Shown here: positions 7,014 to 9,328 of the stretch, in pieces
Layout of the letters: each line of letters starts with the position of its first letter
Position numbering within the stretch: the stretch's first letter is position 1
Source of the DNA: Limnobacter sp.
GTDB lineage: Bacteria > Pseudomonadota > Gammaproteobacteria > Burkholderiales > Burkholderiaceae_B
Direction of reading: 5' to 3'
Length of the DNA: 9,328 bases
Assembly (NCBI GenBank): GCA_012032215.1
Contig: JAAURO010000049.1
Span: 1-9,328 of the forward strand
The notes under the pieces: model-generated
Seen by the model: the letters and a program-made list of their open reading frames with translations, nothing else
Database searches by the model: none
Told to the model about the DNA's origin: nothing
Translations under genes and position numbers: made by a program

Positions 7014-7700
7014 TCAGGGCGTTCTCACATCGCCCTGTTCCTCGGGGCGGATGCGGGCCATAAGGCCAGCCCATTTGGTCAGGCGCATGGGGTCCGCTTG
7101 GTACTGGGGGTATTTGGCGGTAACCAGCGCTTTGCGGTTCAAGCTGTATACCAGGTTTAAGTCGCTCCGGTTTTCAAGGGTTTTGATGTTGGGCGAAAGG
7201 CTGTCCAGCACCCATTGCTGCTTTGCATCGTCTGTGAACAGCACCACCATGTGCGCGCCGTAGCGGTAATGCGACACATGTGCAATGCGTAAGCGGTCTT
7301 CGTTCACGCCCGCCTTCACCAGGCTGAAGTACTTGCCAATTGCCATGTCTTCGCAATCGCCTGCGCCCATTTTCAGGGTTTCAAAAGGGGTGGTCCACAC
7401 ATCGGCTTGCCCATACAGCCTTTCATCGGTTACTTGGTGCAGGCTATTCCAGAAGTCATTCACGATGGTCAGCTTGCGCTGAACCGGTGTGGCGCTGCCC
7501 GTTAATTCCTCGTTAAAAAGCTGCTGCCATTCAGTCGGACCAGGGCTTTTCTGAAGGGTCTGGCTGTCGTTGGGCATGGTCTCATAGACCAACCCGGTGG
7601 CATGTGCATGGGGGCTGTACAAGGCGCAAAGGCTGGCTAATACCGATCCAGCCACGGCGCCGACAGCCCAATGGGCTGGGTTCTGTAATAGGGTCTTCAC
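7014..7700 (-). CDS. LapG-like transglutaminase-type cysteine protease (periplasmic)
   Basis: This 228-residue protein belongs to the bacterial transglutaminase-like cysteine proteinase family (Peptidase_C93, LapG group). Characterised LapG is a periplasmic protease that releases large surface adhesins by cutting a di-alanine site and is held in check by the c-di-GMP receptor LapD. The catalytic triad is visible: C116 in GAGDCEDMAIGKYFSL, H150 in YGAHMVVLF and D166 in WVLDSLSPN. The N-terminus has a signal peptide with a likely cut after SPHAHA (about residue 34). The start is GTG at 7698-7700, preceded on the minus strand by purine-rich GAGGTAGAGAG; the next Met (MPNDSQ) is beyond the signal peptide. 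Neither a LapD-like receptor nor an adhesin is in the window, so the substrate is unknown and another role within the family is possible. Confidence 0.85.
   Translation of the reverse strand: MKTLLQNPAHWAVGAVAGSVLASLCALYSPHAHATGLVYETMPNDSQTLQKSPGPTEWQQLFNEELTGSATPVQRKLTIVNDFWNSLHQVTDERLYGQADVWTTPFETLKMGAGDCEDMAIGKYFSLVKAGVNEDRLRIAHVSHYRYGAHMVVLFTDDAKQQWVLDSLSPNIKTLENRSDLNLVYSLNRKALVTAKYPQYQADPMRLTKWAGLMARIRPEEQGDVRTP
7015..7037. repeat. Seven-base inverted repeat at the end of the LapG-like gene
   Basis: CAGGGCG and CGCCCTG separated by nine bases, overlapping the stop codon of the LapG-like gene. No T-run follows on either strand, so it is not called a terminator. Confidence 0.35.
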
Positions 7701-7941
7701 AGTGCTCTCTACCTCTATTTAGGTACTTGAACATTGTGGGTTTTATTGGAACTTATGTATGTCGGTAAAAATGTGCGTTTTTTGTAAGGTAAATGCTTGC
7801 TGTTGTGTAAAGCAAATACCGAATTCGAGTGCGCCAGTCTGATTGGGGGGATTGCGGTTTTTCAGGATGTGCCATAGCCTGCCTGCCACGTCTGTGAAGC
7901 ACGGCAGGCTATGTAAGAGGGTTGGTGGGTTCTGAACCGGT
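7701..7941. other. Intergenic region between the HPF-like and LapG-like genes
   Basis: About 240 bases. Both flanking genes are on the minus strand, so the region holds the 3' end of the HPF-like transcript and the leader of the LapG-like gene. The right part carries a strong inverted repeat (7873-7913); the left part (7730-7820) is AT-rich and is the likely promoter area of the LapG-like gene, but no clear -35/-10 pair was identified. Confidence 0.4.
7873..7913 (-). terminator. Eleven-base perfect inverted repeat downstream of the HPF-like gene (possible terminator hairpin)
   Basis: CATAGCCTGCC (7873-7883) and GGCAGGCTATG (7903-7913) are perfect complements with a 19-base loop. The hairpin starts 28 bases beyond the stop codon of the HPF-like gene on the minus strand. 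No U-run follows, so it may act as a 3' stabilising or Rho-assisted structure, or be a dispersed repeat. The left arm contains CCTGCCTGCC, so a slipped alternative pairing is possible. Confidence 0.4.
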
Positions 7942-8280
7942 TTAGCCAGCAAGGCTTAGACTGGCTACCTTACTGGTTGGTAGAAGCTGATTCTTCAGTT
8001 CCCGGCGCAAAGCCCGGGCGGCAGAGGCTACTGCCTCGTCAATCGCAGCCAGCCAATGCGATGTCTGGCTGTGAATGACCAGCGTTTGGTTGTTGTCGAG
8101 CGCAATTTCAATGTCGCAGCCGCGTGCTGCACCTGCACTGCCTTTCAATGAATTGAGCTTCACTACAATCGATTTGATTCTGGAAAGCATTACACTCAGT
8201 GCGGTGCAAATTTTGTTTTCAACGTAGCGCTTCAGTGTGTCGTCGATCTCGTTGTGGCTGCTCAGGATAGCAGGTTTCAT
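7942..8280 (-). CDS. HPF/RaiA-family ribosome-associated protein, short form
   Basis: This 112-residue protein resembles the ribosome hibernation-promoting / RaiA (sigma-54 modulation protein) family, which binds the small subunit in the A/P-site region and silences ribosomes under stress. Visible matches are an N-terminal IDDTLKRYVENKICTAL helix, a strand IKSIVVKLNSL, a central basic/Gly segment, CDIEIALDNNQTLVIHSQ, and the second helix AAIDEAVASAARALRRELKNQ. This corresponds to the short, single-domain form; the C-terminal dimerisation domain of long HPF is missing. The ATG at 8278-8280 has a strong ribosome binding site (AGAAGGAGA). It is transcribed alone and divergently from the transporter gene. 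The similarity is at fold-pattern level and is weaker than for the other named genes. Confidence 0.75.
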   Translation of the reverse strand: MKPAILSSHNEIDDTLKRYVENKICTALSVMLSRIKSIVVKLNSLKGSAGAARGCDIEIALDNNQTLVIHSQTSHWLAAIDEAVASAARALRRELKNQLLPTSKVASLSLAG

Positions 8281-8287
8281 GGTCTAG

Positions 8288-8312
8288 TCTCCTTCTAAAG
8301 GGTTACCCCTTT
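8288..8312 (-). promoter_or_regulatory. Strong ribosome binding site and 5' UTR hairpin of the HPF-like gene
   Basis: On the minus strand AGAAGGAGA (8288-8296) lies seven bases before the ATG. Directly upstream is a perfect six-base stem, AAAGGG-GTAA-CCCTTT (8297-8312), with a GNRA-type tetraloop. The CCTT of the stem can alternatively pair with AAGG of the ribosome binding site, so the element could tune translation. The sequence pairing is seen; any regulatory role is inferred. Confidence 0.45.
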
Positions 8313-8453
8313 TTGTAGTTGTGAGTGAAGTGTAAGCCACCTTTGGGGCGCTTTTAACTCCCCCTGATTGAGTAGGGTGTACAGAAATGTCGTTCTGGTT
8401 GTGGTACAGCATGCTCCTGATTTTGGTTTGCCCCGTATGTAGGTAAAGGCTGA
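8313..8453. promoter_or_regulatory. Divergent promoter region of the HPF-like and transporter genes
   Basis: About 140 bases between divergent genes, which must hold promoters in both directions. AGGTAAAGG at 8440-8448 is the likely ribosome binding site of the transporter gene (ATG at 8454). A TGGCTTAC match near 8330-8340 on the minus strand is only half of a sigma-54 promoter, so no promoter class is assigned. Confidence 0.4.
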
Positions 8454-9326
8454 ATGTTTGCAAGAATTGTTGAGGTGATTTTCCCTGTTTTTGCACTGGT
8501 GGTGCTGGGGTATCTGTATGCGCGTAAACGCAAGCCCGATATGCAGGTGGCTAACCGCTTAAACACCGAGGTGTTTATTCCAGCCCTTATTTTTGGTGCG
8601 CTTGCCAGCAAGAATTTCGAACTGGAGCAATACGGCTGGTTGGCGCTGGGGGCCGCCATGGTGGTGCTTGGCTCGGGCTTGGTGGCTTGGCCTGCGGCGC
8701 GTTGGCTGGGCGTGCGCAAGGCCACCTTTGTGCCGCCCATGATGTTTTCCAACAGCGGAAACATGGGGCTGCCGCTGGCAGTGCTGGCTTTTGGCGAACG
8801 CGCCTTGCCTGCCGCAGTCATGCTGTTTTTTGTAGAAAACACCCTGCACTATGTGCTGGGCCCCCGCATGCTCAATCGCAGTGCACCGCTGTCCAGCCTG
8901 TTTCGCGAACCTGTGCTGATTGCTGCGTTTTTGGGTATTGCAGTCAGTGCGCTTAAAGTGTCGGTGTGGGGGCCGTTGCTGTATGCCATTCAAATGACTG
9001 GCGACGTGAGTATTCCCCTGTTGCTGTTTGCGCTGGGCGTGCGCCTTACGCAATCTCGTCTGTCCGATTTTCGGTTGGGGGTAATCGGCGGTATTTTGTG
9101 CCCTGCTGCCGGGCTGTTGTTTGCATTCCTGGCAATACAGGTGTTGCCGCTTTCAGGGCAGCAGGCGTCTATGCTGATTTTGTTCGGCGCCTTGCCCCCT
9201 GCGGTGCTTAATTTTGTGTTTGCCGAACGCTATGGGGTAGAGCCTCACCGGGTGGCCTCATTGGTTATGATGGGCAACCTGCTTAGCCTGGTTTTTGTGC
9301 CCTTGGCGTTGTACTGGGTGCTGTAA
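8454..9326 (+). CDS. AEC-family (auxin efflux carrier-like) transporter
   Basis: This 290-residue inner-membrane permease belongs to the AEC family. It is highly hydrophobic with about eight to ten membrane segments in two halves. It shows the family features: an N-terminal VIFPVFALVVLGYLYARK segment, LNTEVFIPALIFGAL, the conserved FSNSGNMGLPLA block (about residues 98-109) with the helix break that marks the family, and in the second half MTGDVSIPLLLFALGVRL and GALPPAVLNFVFAERYG. Bacterial members carry organic anions such as malate or malonate, but substrate cannot be predicted here. The start ATG has AGGTAAAGG upstream. The length is at the short end of the family and the frame is complete, ending TAA two bases before the window edge. 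It stands divergent from the HPF-like gene with no visible functional link. Confidence 0.88.
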   Translation: MFARIVEVIFPVFALVVLGYLYARKRKPDMQVANRLNTEVFIPALIFGALASKNFELEQYGWLALGAAMVVLGSGLVAWPAARWLGVRKATFVPPMMFSNSGNMGLPLAVLAFGERALPAAVMLFFVENTLHYVLGPRMLNRSAPLSSLFREPVLIAAFLGIAVSALKVSVWGPLLYAIQMTGDVSIPLLLFALGVRLTQSRLSDFRLGVIGGILCPAAGLLFAFLAIQVLPLSGQQASMLILFGALPPAVLNFVFAERYGVEPHRVASLVMMGNLLSLVFVPLALYWVL

Positions 9327-9328
9327 AT

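Noticed and set aside
7014..7037. Bidirectional terminator between the convergent LprI-like and LapG-like genes
   Set aside because: The seven-base stem is followed by no T-run on either strand and overlaps coding sequence.
7743..7952. 69-codon minus-strand frame downstream of the HPF-like gene
   Set aside because: It overlaps the HPF-like gene end, runs through the inverted repeat, and has no ribosome binding site or family signal.
8320..8345. Sigma-54 promoter before the HPF-like gene
   Set aside because: Only a TGGC half-site is present; the GC element at the right spacing is missing.
1..9328. CRISPR array, tRNA, rRNA, insertion sequence or integrase
   Set aside because: No spaced direct repeats, cloverleaf, rRNA stretches, transposase or integrase motifs were seen on either strand.

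Overview
The window is a chromosomal segment of a Gram-negative proteobacterium. The evidence is the periplasmic and cell-surface gene set: an undecaprenyl-linked polysaccharide glycosyltransferase, a LapG-type cysteine protease with signal peptide, a LprI-type periplasmic protein, a short HPF/RaiA protein and an AEC permease. Gene style suggests a betaproteobacterium (Burkholderiales), but this is an impression and not a demonstration. No rRNA, tRNA, CRISPR array, insertion sequence or origin was seen.

Layout, left to right. Positions 1-716: the 5' end of a gene leaving the left edge (minus strand, weakly supported), then an unrecognised 146-residue protein (minus) behind an AT-rich leader. 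Positions 717-4471: a divergent surface-polysaccharide region. An OafA-type acyltransferase with an SGNH domain lies on the minus strand, and a TviB/WbpO-type UDP-sugar dehydrogenase followed by a GT4 glycosyltransferase (to 5691) lies on the plus strand. Together they would make a UDP-uronic acid sugar, transfer a sugar to a lipid-linked glycan, and O-acylate a glycan. Positions 5755-6925: a two-gene plus-strand cassette. It encodes a lytic-transglycosylase/LysM protein without a signal peptide, overlapped by a secreted LprI-like lysozyme-inhibitor-type protein; this looks like a peptidoglycan-hydrolase toxin with its periplasmic immunity protein. Positions 7014-7700: a LapG-like cysteine protease (minus). 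Positions 7942-8280: an HPF/RaiA-type ribosome-associated protein (minus), divergent from an AEC-family transporter (8454-9326, plus).

Three genes are each broken by one missing base in an A/T homopolymer: the acyltransferase (2529-2533), the dehydrogenase (3629-3634) and the LprI-like gene (6632-6637). In every case adding one base restores a full-length family member with all signature motifs. The common pattern points to homopolymer under-calling in sequencing rather than three independent gene deaths, though slippage or phase variation cannot be excluded from sequence alone.

The most interesting part is the 5755-6925 cassette. The hydrolase has its LysM domain placed inside the transglycosylase fold, between the third and fourth conserved blocks, and it is translationally overlapped with its probable inhibitor. 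Its proline codon use differs from the neighbouring polysaccharide genes.
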